Shown here one piece after another: positions 1 through 10,865 of a stretch of 64,000 bases of DNA. Source of the stretch: Evernia prunastri (Eukaryota > Ascomycota > Lecanoromycetes > Lecanorales > Parmeliaceae); the NCBI GenBank assembly GCA_003184365.1, contig NKYR01000082.1, positions 62,239 through 126,238 of the forward strand, given 5' to 3'. The position numbers and the translations under genes were made by a program. The notes under the pieces are model-generated. The model ran no database searches, had not been told where the DNA came from, and was given only the letters and a program-made list of their open reading frames with translations. The number at the start of each line of letters is the position of its first letter. Positions within the stretch are counted from its first letter, which is position 1.

Positions 1-1234
1 GAAGTCACCAGATCTCGAGAAACCCGCATCCAGCAAAGGAAGTACAAACAAGGCTCCTGAAAGGCCTCCTGGAGTTTGGACACCCGTTGAGTTTAAACGG
101 CCGGAAGCAGCTCCCTACCCAGCTTGGGATGTACACAAGACAGACCCGTTACCATACAGACCATTCAGGCATGGCCCGTACCACATCACCATGGGCTTGC
201 GGAACATGCAATGGGACGATTGGATCGAGTTGGATAACCACTATCTCAAATTCCATGCAGAAAAGGCACGGAGGATAGAAGAAAGAGGCGAAAAATGCTG
301 TCGTACAGCGCCTGAGGCCTATGATGGTGCTGTAGAGCTCCTTGAAGAACTGTGAGTTGATGGAATTATCCACATAATGGCCTAGTAATTGACCTTGCTT
401 TCATAGCTGCGATTACCTCCCTCAAAGATATCCTACCCTCTATTGCAAGACTGTTATTGGCTTGGACAACCTCGCCACAGGCGAAACCGTTAACATCACC
501 CAGCGGCCCCTCCCAGAGGATCCTATGGCAATGTGTGCCCGATTAGTGCAAGATGATCTAGCTATAATGTTTGAGAAGCCGGACGGACAATATTACCTTC
601 TCGCAGGCGCTATCCTGCTTGCTGGGTTTTGGTTCGTGGCCTGACCGCGCCTGCTGGTGACAGGGTCTCTGTTGACTTATGATCTAGGCGCCTCGGCGAC
701 AAATTTGGCATGCCCCTCTCTGAGATTCATACAAGCGGCGACGTTCCTGGCTTTAAGACCAAGCTCGAACGGGGCATGACCAATTTTTTCCGCCGGATTA
801 AATGCGAAAATCCTGTGTTGCGAAACAACTACTTCATGCAGGTTGATGACGACCTCGCTTGGAGCCACAGCATAGGTCCCGAGGATGGGGCTGATACACA
901 AGCTACAGGATGGAGTACTGCGGCAAAAGATAAGACAATCGAACATCATCATTTTCGAAGCGAAAGACAGTCTCTGCGACGATTACCGCGTAGTGGGGGC
1001 GTAGTATTTACAATCAGGACCTATTTCGAGCCTGTTACTGCCATTGTCAAGGAGCCTGGCGTTCCTGGGAGATTAGCGAGTGCTGTGAGAAGCTGGGGGG
1101 ACGACGTCTCGAAGTACAAGGGAAAGGAAAGATATGAGGATGTCCTCCTGGAATTTCTTGATGAGAAGCACAAGAAGCAGCTTGAAGAAGGCGTCGTTAC
1201 GGGGGATGAAGAGGATGGAAAGTACCCATTCTAG
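1..1234 (+). CDS. DUF3445 / heme-dependent oxidative N-demethylase-like protein (5' partial)
   Basis: The gene is open from the left edge, so its N terminus is outside the window. I join 1-351, 407-631 and 688-1234. The introns are 352-406 (GTGAGT...CATAG) and 632-687 (GTTCGT...TCTAG). The first removes an in-frame TGA, and the second restores the family block GFWRLGDKFGMPLSEIH. Other family-like segments are FRHGPYHITMGLR near the start and PVLRNNYFMQVDDDLAW. By family this resembles the alpha subunit of heme-dependent oxidative N-demethylase (DUF3445). The substrate of the fungal proteins is not known to me, so function is inferred from the family only. The C terminus is charged and ends GKYPF. 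The next gene lies on the same strand after about 390 bases. Confidence 0.85.
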
Positions 1235-1620
1235 AAATAGCAGATAGTGGTATCCAGAATCTCAAAGATTTCAATGGTTGGAGCGGCCTTCAATAGTAAT
1301 CAATAAATACACGGGGCAAGTTGACCCTCGTGAATGCCAAGATGATCTCTTCCCTGCGCACATTTCCGTCGCACATTTCCGGGGACGAGGATATTCCTGA
1401 CCTACCCCATTCCCATTGTGCTTTTTTATCATGGCAGACCTGCCCATAGTCGGTGATGCTGAACACGGTCGCAAGCCGAGCAGGATGACAAAGATGACAA
1501 AGGCTCATGGATGAAAATGTCGGAATCTGGAATCTGATTCTTGGACCTCTCTCTGATCTCTCCCCGTACCCAGGATCTAATATCACTACTACTTTCGGGC
1601 TCAGAAATAGCGACATTAGT
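1235..1620. other. Intergenic region, DUF3445 gene to Mpv17 gene
   Basis: This stretch holds the 3' end of the first gene and the promoter of the next. The Mpv17 frame is already open from an upstream ATG at 1507, so the last 114 bases could be coding if that start is used. I see no repeat or RNA gene. Confidence 0.5.
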
Positions 1621-2453
1621 ATGGCCATAATCCTCCATGGCTCTGTGCGCCTCCTTAGGCGGTCCGCGCAGCGACATCAGCAGCTCTTCTCCCCAACAAG
1701 GCGGCAGAAAACCACAGCTGCAGACAAGCCATCGGAAAGGTCTTCCACTGTCATCAAAAGAGAAGGATCAACTACAACCATGCCGGCAGAGATATCACCA
1801 CGTCCTCTGTGGGAAAGACTTGGTCCTTTGTCAGAAGCTTTCGTTCTATACGCTCGCGCTCAACGACGAAGACCGTGGACTACCCAATTGGGAACTTCTC
1901 TTGTGGTATACCTATGTGGGGATCTGACGGCGCAGTACATTGATGGAGAGGAATATAATATCTTTAGGACGTTGCGACATTTGACGATTGGAGGCATTAT
2001 TTCCATTCCGGCCTACACATGGTGCGATATCTCAATTAAGGTCGCCTTGGAAATATACAAGGCTGATAACTACTATGCAGGTTTATCTATCTAGGCACCG
2101 TATTCAATTATCCCTCCAAATTACTCTCCCTCGCAACGAAAGTCGTCTTCAACCAAATCGCATTCACCCCTGTTTTCAATAGCTACTTCTTCGGCATGCA
2201 GTCCCTTCTCTCCGGCGACAGCTTCTTCGACGCATGGGAGAGAATCAAGAGAACCGTGCCGACTAGCTTCGTGAACAGTTGCAAGCTATGGCCAGCGGTC
2301 ACTGCTTTCAACTTTACATATATATTACCACAGTACAGAGCTCTTTTCGCGGGAATTGTGGCTGTCGGATGGCAAAGCTATTTGTCATGGCTGAATCAAA
2401 GAGCCGCAAATGAAGAGAAGAGGAGGAAAGAGTTGCATATGAATGAGAGCTGA
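1621..2453 (+). CDS. Mpv17/PMP22 family integral membrane protein
   Basis: I join 1621-2021 and 2081-2453 (257 aa). The 59-base intron starts GTGCGA and ends TGCAG, and its removal rebuilds the family segment TWFIYLGTVFNYPSKLLSLA. Mpv17/PMP22 proteins are small four-helix proteins of the mitochondrial inner membrane or peroxisome. Visible family marks are RRRPWTTQ and GDLTAQ near the start, and KLWPAVTAFNFTYILPQYR followed by WQSYLSWLNQ near the end. The chosen start opens an Arg/Ser/Gln-rich stretch of about 50 residues that could be a mitochondrial presequence. An in-frame ATG at 1507 would add 38 residues of no recognisable character, and a later ATG lies at 1780. Transport function is not shown by the sequence. 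Confidence 0.85.
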
Positions 2454-2966
2454 GAGGCCTCCAATTCTTTACTCTCGACGTGGCTCAATCCCTGGCAACG
2501 ACCATATGGTGCTTATCACGACGAACGGATCGACCTAAGCGGAGAACAAGATACGTAAGATACCGTTGGAGGTCAACATCGTTAAGATGTTAGCCACAGA
2601 TATTTAGCAGTTCAGGGCTGGGATGCTTCCTTCGTGCTCATACCATGGTTTCCTCGTGTGGCATGGGTACAGGTAGTGGGTCGCTTTTCTCCTGCAAATT
2701 CGAGTTGTAGGCTCGCCTTAGCGGCCGACTCTCGAGGATACGTGGACAGGATCTCTCAAGCACTGAGAACACGGGACTTAGGACTTGTATAGAACCGATC
2801 TGTTGTAATTAGAACCTTGAATTAGCCAACGTGCTCTACATTTGCCACCGGTTTAGCCTTGAGGCTAAAAGTAATTCGTACGGGGCGCCCAGCGATCAGC
2901 GACATGATGCACCATCAACAATGGCCGTGGAAATTAAACCCACTTTAATAACAATGAGGCGAAGCG
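2454..2966. other. Intergenic region, Mpv17 gene to EXO5
   Basis: This holds the 3' flank of the Mpv17 gene and the promoter of EXO5. I see no repeat, RNA gene or extra coding region. Confidence 0.5.
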
Positions 2967-4573
2967 ATGGACATTCGCGTCACTGACCAGCAAGATGGAC
3001 TCAGTGACTACGGCTCAGATTTCACGCCAGACGAAGAGGAGATCTTAAACGCGCTTCTCCACCAGACCACAGAGCGAGACGATGGTCCAAATGGAGACCC
3101 GGATCTTCTACTTAAAGATGCTGAAGATGAGAAGGGTCCTCGGGGTGCAAAGGTTCCTCGCCGCCAGGGTCAGCAACCACAAGAATATCCCCTACTATCT
3201 ATGTCCAAGACGAGGGTCACGATACAGTTCGACGGCGACAACAACCGCTCAGCGAATAGTACGTTCTGCGTCAGCTGGCTTAGCCAAATGACTACTGATT
3301 GACACTGAAGCGCATAGTTGAAAGCCGTGAAAGTCGGTTCCAAAGAGAAAGCTCTGTTTCCATCGACACTGCCCTCTCTCCTAAACCTGAGGTGCCCGAT
3401 CTGAGGTCCCCTCTCGAACGATTTCGAACAAAACCTAAAAAAGCTCTAAGCGTCACCGACCTCATCTCGCCATCATGGTGCGAGTTGCAATATTGGTTTA
3501 CTCTGACGAAGCATGGGAAGAAGAGAAGCACCCCAGCTATGAAACAGGGGTCTGCGGTACACAAGGTATTGGAGGATCAGATACACGAGACTGTGGCGGT
3601 GGATATCAAGTCCAAAGAAGAAGCTTGGGGACTGCGGGTGTGGAATGTGATACAAGGGCTGAAGACTCTACGAGAAACAGGCATAACGCGGGAGCTCGAG
3701 ATCTGGGGCGTTGTGGAGGGTCTTGTTGTTAACGGCGTAATTGACGAGCTCTCTTACATCTGCCCAGACACCGAACTCGAAGCAATTGAACAGAAAGGCA
3801 GGACTGCAACAGAGCTGCCCGCAGCTGATCAAAGGACCATCACTGAGTTTCTCGGCCCTTCAACCCTGGAAAGCAGTGGCACTGGTGTGCTTAACAAGCT
3901 CCGCTCGTCCTTGCCCGAGAAGACTTCAAAGATCTACATTACAGATGTCAAAACCCGTAGCACGAAAAGCATACCAAAAGCTCCCTCATTTCGCCCAACT
4001 TTAATGCAACTTATGCTCTACCGTCGCATTCTCTCCGACATTGCTACCAACAAGGTGGACGCCGACATAATCTTCGACCGTTACGAGTTACAAGCAGACA
4101 TCTCATTTGGGGACGGCTTCATAGCCCAGATCGGCAGTCTCAATGCAGACGCCCTTCTAGCGCTGGACAGTTCGCAGGAAGACTCAGCGCTACCGTCAAC
4201 GCGAGATAGCATGACCGTCCTCCTCGACCACAACTCCCTGCGAAAACTTTGGACATACATGATGCAAAAATTCTCACAGACTTTCCCCGCAGGCGCGAAG
4301 AGTATCGGTAACGTGCTGAAGGCTGAATACCGCACTCCAACGGACGGAGCCGTCCTAGGCAACAAGACTTTCCTCTACGACGACACGGTCATGCAGGAAT
4401 ACTTGGACAGCGAAATGAGATGGTGGAAAGGCGAGAGGGCTGCTGAGGGCGTCTGTGTCGAGGAAGCCTACAAGTGTCGGACGTGCGATTTCTTCGATGA
4501 GTGCTCGTGGAGACGGAATAAGATTGAAGAGGCGACGTTGAAGATGCGGGAGAGAAAGAGCAGTGTGGTATGA
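2967..4573 (+). CDS. EXO5: Exonuclease V (Exo5/Dem1 family), iron-sulfur single-strand nuclease
   Basis: I join 2967-3258 and 3318-4573 (515 aa). The 59-base intron (GTACGT...CATAG) removes an in-frame stop and joins the acidic N terminus to the nuclease domain. Exo5 proteins are single-strand DNA exonucleases with a PD-(D/E)XK core and a 4Fe-4S cluster. Yeast Exo5 works in mitochondria. Visible features are VTDLISPSWCELQYWFT (first cluster cysteine), GSAVHKVLEDQIH, the core VNGVIDEL and ITDVKTRST (catalytic Asp...Asp-x-Lys), and the C-terminal cluster CRTCDFFDECSWR. The first 100 residues are acidic and low in order. I see no clear mitochondrial presequence at this start. The gene converges with ARO1. 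Confidence 0.9.
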
Positions 4574-4933
4574 GAGAGTGACGACTTGGATAATACACAC
4601 AAGACGGATGCAATGAAGGGCAATCTGTCACGATTGCTGGTCGAATTGCATTGTCGATCGATGAGGAAGTGAACCGCTGTACAGGTAAGGCTCTTCCCAT
4701 GAGCCAATATTCTTGCTCTCGCAGCTAAGAAATTGGCAGACGACCGCAGCCATTGGCCGTGATTTTGGGGCGGACGTTACCTCTATATATTTTAAAAGCA
4801 GATACAACTTCTACCATATAAACGCAGCCTATTCCCAATTCTAATTGAGTTGTCATGTTAAATAACATCATCATACGAGCAGTCAACGAACGCCCACAAA
4901 CCTTGTTTTCCACGCTATCCTCTCCCCCCCTCC
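4574..4933. other. Intergenic region between convergent EXO5 and ARO1
   Basis: Two 3' ends face each other here. There is an A/T-rich patch around 4780-4860 and no recognisable gene. Confidence 0.5.
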
Positions 4934-7900
4934 CTATGCCAACTTTTCCAGCCCGCAAGCCTCCCTCAACATCTCATAAAGCGGCTCGATCCCCGTCCAC
5001 GCCTCAAACTGATACCATCCCTGCCCGGATAACACCTCCAGACCCGGGATCGTCGTCCACCCCCCTCCCCCCGCCATCTCCATCACATCCGTCACCGCCG
5101 GCTTGTACGCCATCTCCAGCAGGATCCGCCTCACCGTCATCGTCCCGCCCCGGGCTCCGTCATCCTCCACCGTCAACGCGCCGTCGTCCACGCCGAAGAG
5201 CCAGTGGCCGAGGAATCTCTTGATGTCCGGGTCCACTGGTCTGTCCGCGGGGATGGTGCTGATGGCCGTGCACGGGAGCGTGGTCATTTTCAGAGGCTGC
5301 TCGGACGGGTGGAGGATCTCGAGGTTGTAGTCTGCCGGGAAGCTGGAGACCAGTTCCTGGATCTTCGTCTTGGAGCGGCCGAGGACGTATATGGGTGCGT
5401 AGCCCATGGCGTGTAAGGCGTAGATGGCGGCTCGAGCGGTCCCCCCGCCACCGATCACGAGACCGCTTTGCTGGTGGCTGGGCTGAGCGCCCGCTTCCAA
5501 AAGCACGCGCGTCATGCCTTGCCAGTCCGTGTTGCGGCCTGCGAGGTGGCGGCCCCCTTCGTTCTTGGCGGAGGGGGTGGAGGGGCCGGCGACGATGGTG
5601 TTGACGGCGCCGATGAGTTTGGCGTCGTCGGAGATGGAGTCGAGGTAGGGCACAATGTCTAGCTTGAGGGGAATGGTGACGGAAGCGCCGCCGAAGGTGT
5701 CGGACCGCAGGATCCTTTCCAGGTCTGCGGCTTTGGAGGTCTCGAAGGGAGAATAGGTGTGGGGTAGACCAATGGCTTTGAAGAGCGTGTTGTGCATTGC
5801 TGGAGATTTCGATTGGGCGATGGGCGATCCGAAAAGATAGTACTGCTTTGGTTTGATTACCCCATGCAACGCCAGCGCTGACCGGATCTCTGCCGCTGAG
5901 AGCTGGCCTGGTGCTGCTTTGAATGGTAATGCAGGGTGGGACACTGGCGTCAAGAAGCCATTCTGTATGCGACTCAATTGGCCATCAAGACCCATGTTGA
6001 TTGCAATCAGAGGGGTTTCATGCCTAGTAGATTCGGCCGACCTCTTAAATTGTGCAAGCTGTAAATTGCATTCTTGTGAAGTCGCAACCCCGACAAGCTT
6101 GACAATATCGCCGTACAAGAGGGCCTTGTGGAAGAACTGCGTCCACGAGCCGTTCTCCCAAGAAAGAGTATTTCCGGGATCATGGTGAGAAGCGACTATC
6201 TTGGTATGGCCTTTAGCCTCAGATATCTGCCGAAGCAACCGGTCTGGGAATTGGATTTCGAGATCTAGAAACTCTACTCCCATCCGTAGCGCCAGATGGT
6301 ACATGGAAGCAACCACTTCTAGTGGAGCGTTATCTGGAAATTTGCCTCCCTGACTTTGCGTGCGGATGGTGAATATCACTGGCAGCGACGTTGAGCTGTG
6401 GAGTATGGCTAGCTGGTTTGCCACATACTCAACGGAAGGAGGAGCGTTAGGATTCTGTGGATCTTCTAAAAGATCTACCCTCAGCTCCACGGCATCTGAA
6501 CCGACGACAACCTCTGGTAAGGAATTCAATGCAGCGGCGATATCAGACACAGTGAGAGATACAAAAAAGGACTGATCCTTGGCCTTGACCTTCTCTAAAG
6601 AACGTCGTTTGCCGGTGATAGTGTCAATAAACCGCTCCAAATCTTTCGAGGCCCGAGCTAGCGAATCCGTTGGAGCCTTCTGGCTGTAGTGTTGGTAATT
6701 GCTGCATTGGACATACCAGTCTTTTCTTCGCTCCCACACGCTTCCGATATCATCAACATATGCGGGTCGTGACTTGTCGAGCTGAAGATACGCTATAACA
6801 TCTTCGATGTTGCGCTGAACCAAAATTACTAGAACTCCAGACTTATGAAAGTCGATGAGTACTTTCCGAGCCTCTGGAGTTTCGACGATGCCGCCCCCAC
6901 AGGCAAAGACGTGACCTATAGGCTTCTCTTTCATCGTTCTTTTGAGGAGTGTGAGTTCCTGCCCCCGGAAGCCATCCCAACCCGATTCTTTAATTATTTC
7001 GGGGATGGTCTGCTTCGCTTCCAGTTCTAGCTGTGTGTCGAGGTCAATGAAAGACATATCCAGGAGATCGCCTATCCATTTTCCTGTGGTCGTTTTTCCG
7101 GCTCCTCTCATGCCAATGAGGTATATGGATCTGCGATCATTTCCTGGATATAATTGTTTGCTACCCGAGTGGCTCTCCACGTCCACGCCTTGCATTTCCA
7201 CCTTGAACGATAACCGGAGTGTGTCCCACCACCCGGGCCAGGTCTTACCAACGCAATCCTTCTCAGTGATGACCGCACCGTGGGGTGCAATTGTTGCCAA
7301 GACACTATTGCTCATGGCTACCCTGTGATCGTCATAGCAATGAACGCCGCCTGCTGGCTCTTGAAGCTCTGCGTAATTCGTGCCGTCGATTTCAATGCCA
7401 TCTTCAAATCCACGGCAATCGACGCCAAACTTGGCTAGTTCTTTCTCCATAGCTTCTATTCGATCGCACTCCTTTTTGTGCTGATTTTTAATGCCGGTGA
7501 TCCTCGTCGTCGACTTACCAGTGCTGTTTTGAGCGACAGCAGCTAAGACCGAGGCCGTCAGAAAAGCATCGGTCATCGTCTCCATATCTATAGATTGTAT
7601 GGGCTTAAGTGTTCCTTTTGGCGGACCGGTGACAGTTGTGGAGGACTCTGTCTGATCAACGGTGCAGCCCATTGGTTTCAAGACCTTGACAGCGAATTGA
7701 GCATCGCCTTGTAGAGATCCATAGCCTACGTTTGGCACGACACAGGTGATACCGTTGATTGCGGCCAGAGCGAGAGGATAGGTTGCTGAACTGGCGTCGC
7801 TCTCGACTTCGTAGTCTGGAGGGTTCTGGTAAGTCGCCTGAGGTATGTGATAGGTATGTTCTTGCGTTGTAGATTTTGTTACGTCGACGCCAAACTTCCT

Positions 7901-10128
7901 CATCATAGCCGTAGTCATATCAATGTATAACTGCGAAATCGGCGGTCCACCTGTGAGACGAAGAGTGATAGGCTTCTTTGCGTAAGGGGCAGCCATCAAT
8001 ATAGACGAGACGTATTGCGAAGAGAAGCTAGCATCCAGCTCGATATCACCGCCTTCCATACCCTCTGCTGCCTCGATTTTGAGAGGTAGGTGCCCATCCT
8101 TCCCTGTGCATTCAATGCTGGAGCCATTCGCTCGCAAGGCGTCTACCAGGTCTTTGATCGGGCGGCCTTCGTTCATCCTCTTGTTGCCTGTCAGTACGGA
8201 GTATGCTTGCCGAGTTGGTTTGGCAAGAATGGCCACTGTCGCCAAGAAGCGTGCGGCTGTGCCAGCGTTCTCGATGTAGAGGTTCTCTTGGCTTGCTTGG
8301 AGATTTCCGCCATTGCCGGTAACCAAAAGGTATTGGCCCTGATTGTCCTTACCCGACGAGAAGGACGCACATTCCATGGTTTTTAGCGCCTTGATCATCA
8401 CATCCGTGTCGACTGAATGGAGTAGGTTCCGAATCCGACACTCACCTTTTCCAAGTGCTGCCAAGACCAGCGCTCTGTTGGATATACTTTTTGAACCTGG
8501 TGGCGTGCATGATACCTTTATACCCTTTGGTATCGACGACATTACTCTGACACTAGTGGACAGCACATCTCTGATGTCTTGATCGGCCACCACGGTTGCC
8601 TGTTGCTCGTGCACGAAGCCAATGCCGCGGAGAAGTACTATGCGCTTTTTCTTCCCTTGGTTCTTTTTGTCAACAGCCATTACCGAGAGTATTTGGTCCA
8701 CTGAGCAGTGCTTATGGCCAGAACGCTCTCGCACAACGGCATCATTCAACGATGTGGGTAGTCCATAGTTGGAAAGGCAGTTTCTGAGTCTCGCAACAGC
8801 TTCACGACTGAGAACACCCAGATGCAACGCTAATTCTGCTTCCAATACCATACCAATGGCGACACACTCGCCGTGTAAGATCTCAGGTGTAAGTAAGCCC
8901 TCTATACCATGACCGATAGAATGACCAAAGTTCAAGAGGTTCCTCAAGCCTCCTTCTCTTTCATCTGCTGAGACAACATGTGCCTTTACTTGAACTGATC
9001 CAAGAACGATGTCCTTCAAATGTTCTCTGACTTTCAAAAGTCTTCCATCACCGGCTTCTGGAGTGGTTTTGATGGCGGCCATGAGTACGTTAACATTTGC
9101 TTCTAGAGCCTCAAACTTGTACTTCATCGTTTCGTAGTCACCTTTGGATTCGTTCGTTTTAGACATGGCTGTTGTTGAGATGGCCGCAGTCTGCGAAATA
9201 CTCAGCCTCAAAGCTCAGCAAAGCGTTAGTCCCGAAGCAGAAGCAGACCTTTATGACTTCGGCCAGCCCATTGATGAATTCACGAGTGGGCAGAGTATTG
9301 AGAAAATTGAGGTCAATGTAGATTTTTGAAGGCTAGCGATTCAGAAGTCAGGGTAAGGCATTGTACGCGGATTCAAGATCAAAATACCTGCCAGAAAGCA
9401 CCGATCAGGTTCTTGCCAGCCGGAGTCTAAGTAGTGTTCTAAGGTCAGCATTCCCTCTGGATATATCGTTCAAAGCCTAGGGAAGAAGAGGCCTGGAAAG
9501 ATCGTGGCTCTCCAACGGCCTTGCAAGTTGTATCACCAAGTGAAGAAGGCCACTTGGGAACGTACGTACGTACATCAATAGCTGTTTTACCGCCTATAGA
9601 GGAGTCCACCATAGCAAGTAACGTGGTGGGTATCTGAACAAATCTGATACCTCGCTTGAAAGTAGCAGCAACGAACCCGATCATGTCACCAATAACCCCT
9701 CCGCCTAGAGCAAGAAGGACTGATTTGGTCTTGAACAAGTCAGCACACCCATATGAATCGTGTATTAATGAATCACATAATTAGAGGGTAAATTGTTGAA
9801 CAGGACTCACATCTAAAGGCGGGTCCCGCTCCTCAGACAACATCCAGTCTTCGACCTCGGCCTTGGTTGTTCTCGATTTCGAAGTCTCTCCCGGCGGAAT
9901 CATATATGTCAATAAACGGCTTTCCGCCTTCGTACTGGAGGCTACATGGTTGAAGGCTTTTTCAAAGGAAGGCACGTAGAGATCATGAAGATTAGTATCT
10001 GTGATCAGGACGTAAGTGGAAGAGAAAATATTCTTGAGCAGATCTTGGGCAATATAAGAGCCCCAAAGATTGTAGTCAATGGTGATTGCCTTTTCGTTTC
10101 CGAGGATGGGAACGACTGTGGGTTCCAT
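4934..10128 (-). CDS. ARO1: Pentafunctional AROM polypeptide (shikimate pathway steps 2-6)
   Basis: Five exons on the minus strand: 10128-9811, 9729-9574, 9426-9388, 9332-9249 and 9190-4934. All are phase 0 and give 1617 aa. It converts DAHP to EPSP in the cytosol for aromatic amino acids. Domains in order: 3-dehydroquinate synthase (about 1-390, with LALGGGVIGDMIGFVAAT and DSSIGGKTAID), EPSP synthase (about 413-865, with PPGSKSISNRAL), shikimate kinase (about 870-1060, Walker A GMRGAGKTT), type I dehydroquinase (about 1075-1285, with IVASHHDPGNT) and shikimate dehydrogenase (about 1300-1617, with GSPIAQSKSPAMHN). The third exon has only 39 bases and encodes TPAGKNLIGAFWQ. The start is the first ATG in frame; an upstream GTG at 10152 was not used. 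No perfect TGACTCA site is seen upstream. Confidence 0.97.
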
Positions 10129-10865
10129 TTTGTCACGTAAAAAAATTTCCACGTGAAATAGAACTTATCGAGAAATGGCTAGGAACTCATGGACGTGGAG
10201 AAATTAGGAATAAAGAGCAGTCAAGCCTTCAAGCAAGAACAGTGCTTCAATCAATGCGGTAAGCAGGACTGTGATGCTGACCGTAATACTTGACGAACGA
10301 TACGATATCAAATGTTACTCCCGCTAAAGTCACCGAAATCCGAGTCTCGGTAAATTTGACAAGGGACATTAGAGTAGTATATAAAAGCCCACCCTCGACA
10401 GCGGAAACAACACCAAAAATTGTCTAGAAAAAACAGGAATGTAGGTTGACCTCTCGAGGAATACTTACTGATTTCTGTAAATATTTTCCTTCTACATTGA
10501 GGGGGCTGGGATATTTGCAAGGGGGTGATTTTCTAAGGCAAACCCTCGGAGTTCGGTGACTTTCGTACTATTAGCGCGGAAAAGCTTTACTTACCGAGCT
10601 TACCATAGGTAAGGTAAGTATGGACGCGATTTTTACAGAATTACACGGCTAGCGCCATGAAAAATCCAAGTCAATTCTTCCCAAACATTCAGCCTTGACT
10701 TGGAGATGACTTTTATTACTATCGACGCTGAGGACCCTATCATCCAAAACCCGTTCCCAGTGGGTATCATCAAAGACACAATTACCAAGACGATTTCTTA
10801 ACTCCGCTGCTGCTCAGAATCAATCCTTCCGTTCGATGCCCATTCTTCTCTTCTTACAGACTTTG
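10129..10865. other. Intergenic region, SFI1 3' end to ARO1 promoter
   Basis: This is the promoter and 5' leader of ARO1 plus the 3' flank of SFI1. It contains a compact palindromic cluster of CTTACC/GGTAAG motifs at 10588-10619, listed separately. Several partial TGACTT motifs occur but no full TGACTCA. No gene is seen. Confidence 0.5.
10588..10619. repeat. Inverted CTTACC/GGTAAG motif cluster
   Basis: Two CTTACC copies are followed, across an ATA spacer, by overlapping GGTAAG copies, so the segment can pair with itself. A similar palindrome, CTTACCTACGGTAAG, occurs at 58040-58054. Function is unknown. Both lie in intergenic DNA. Confidence 0.6.

Noticed and set aside
1507..1620. N-terminal extension of the Mpv17-like protein
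   Set aside because: It is open but without recognisable character. The ATG at 1621 begins a presequence-like stretch. Kept only as an alternative.
10129..10152. Upstream extension of ARO1 to a GTG codon
   Set aside because: Non-ATG start without need: the ATG at 10128 gives the usual AROM N terminus (MEPTVVPILG).
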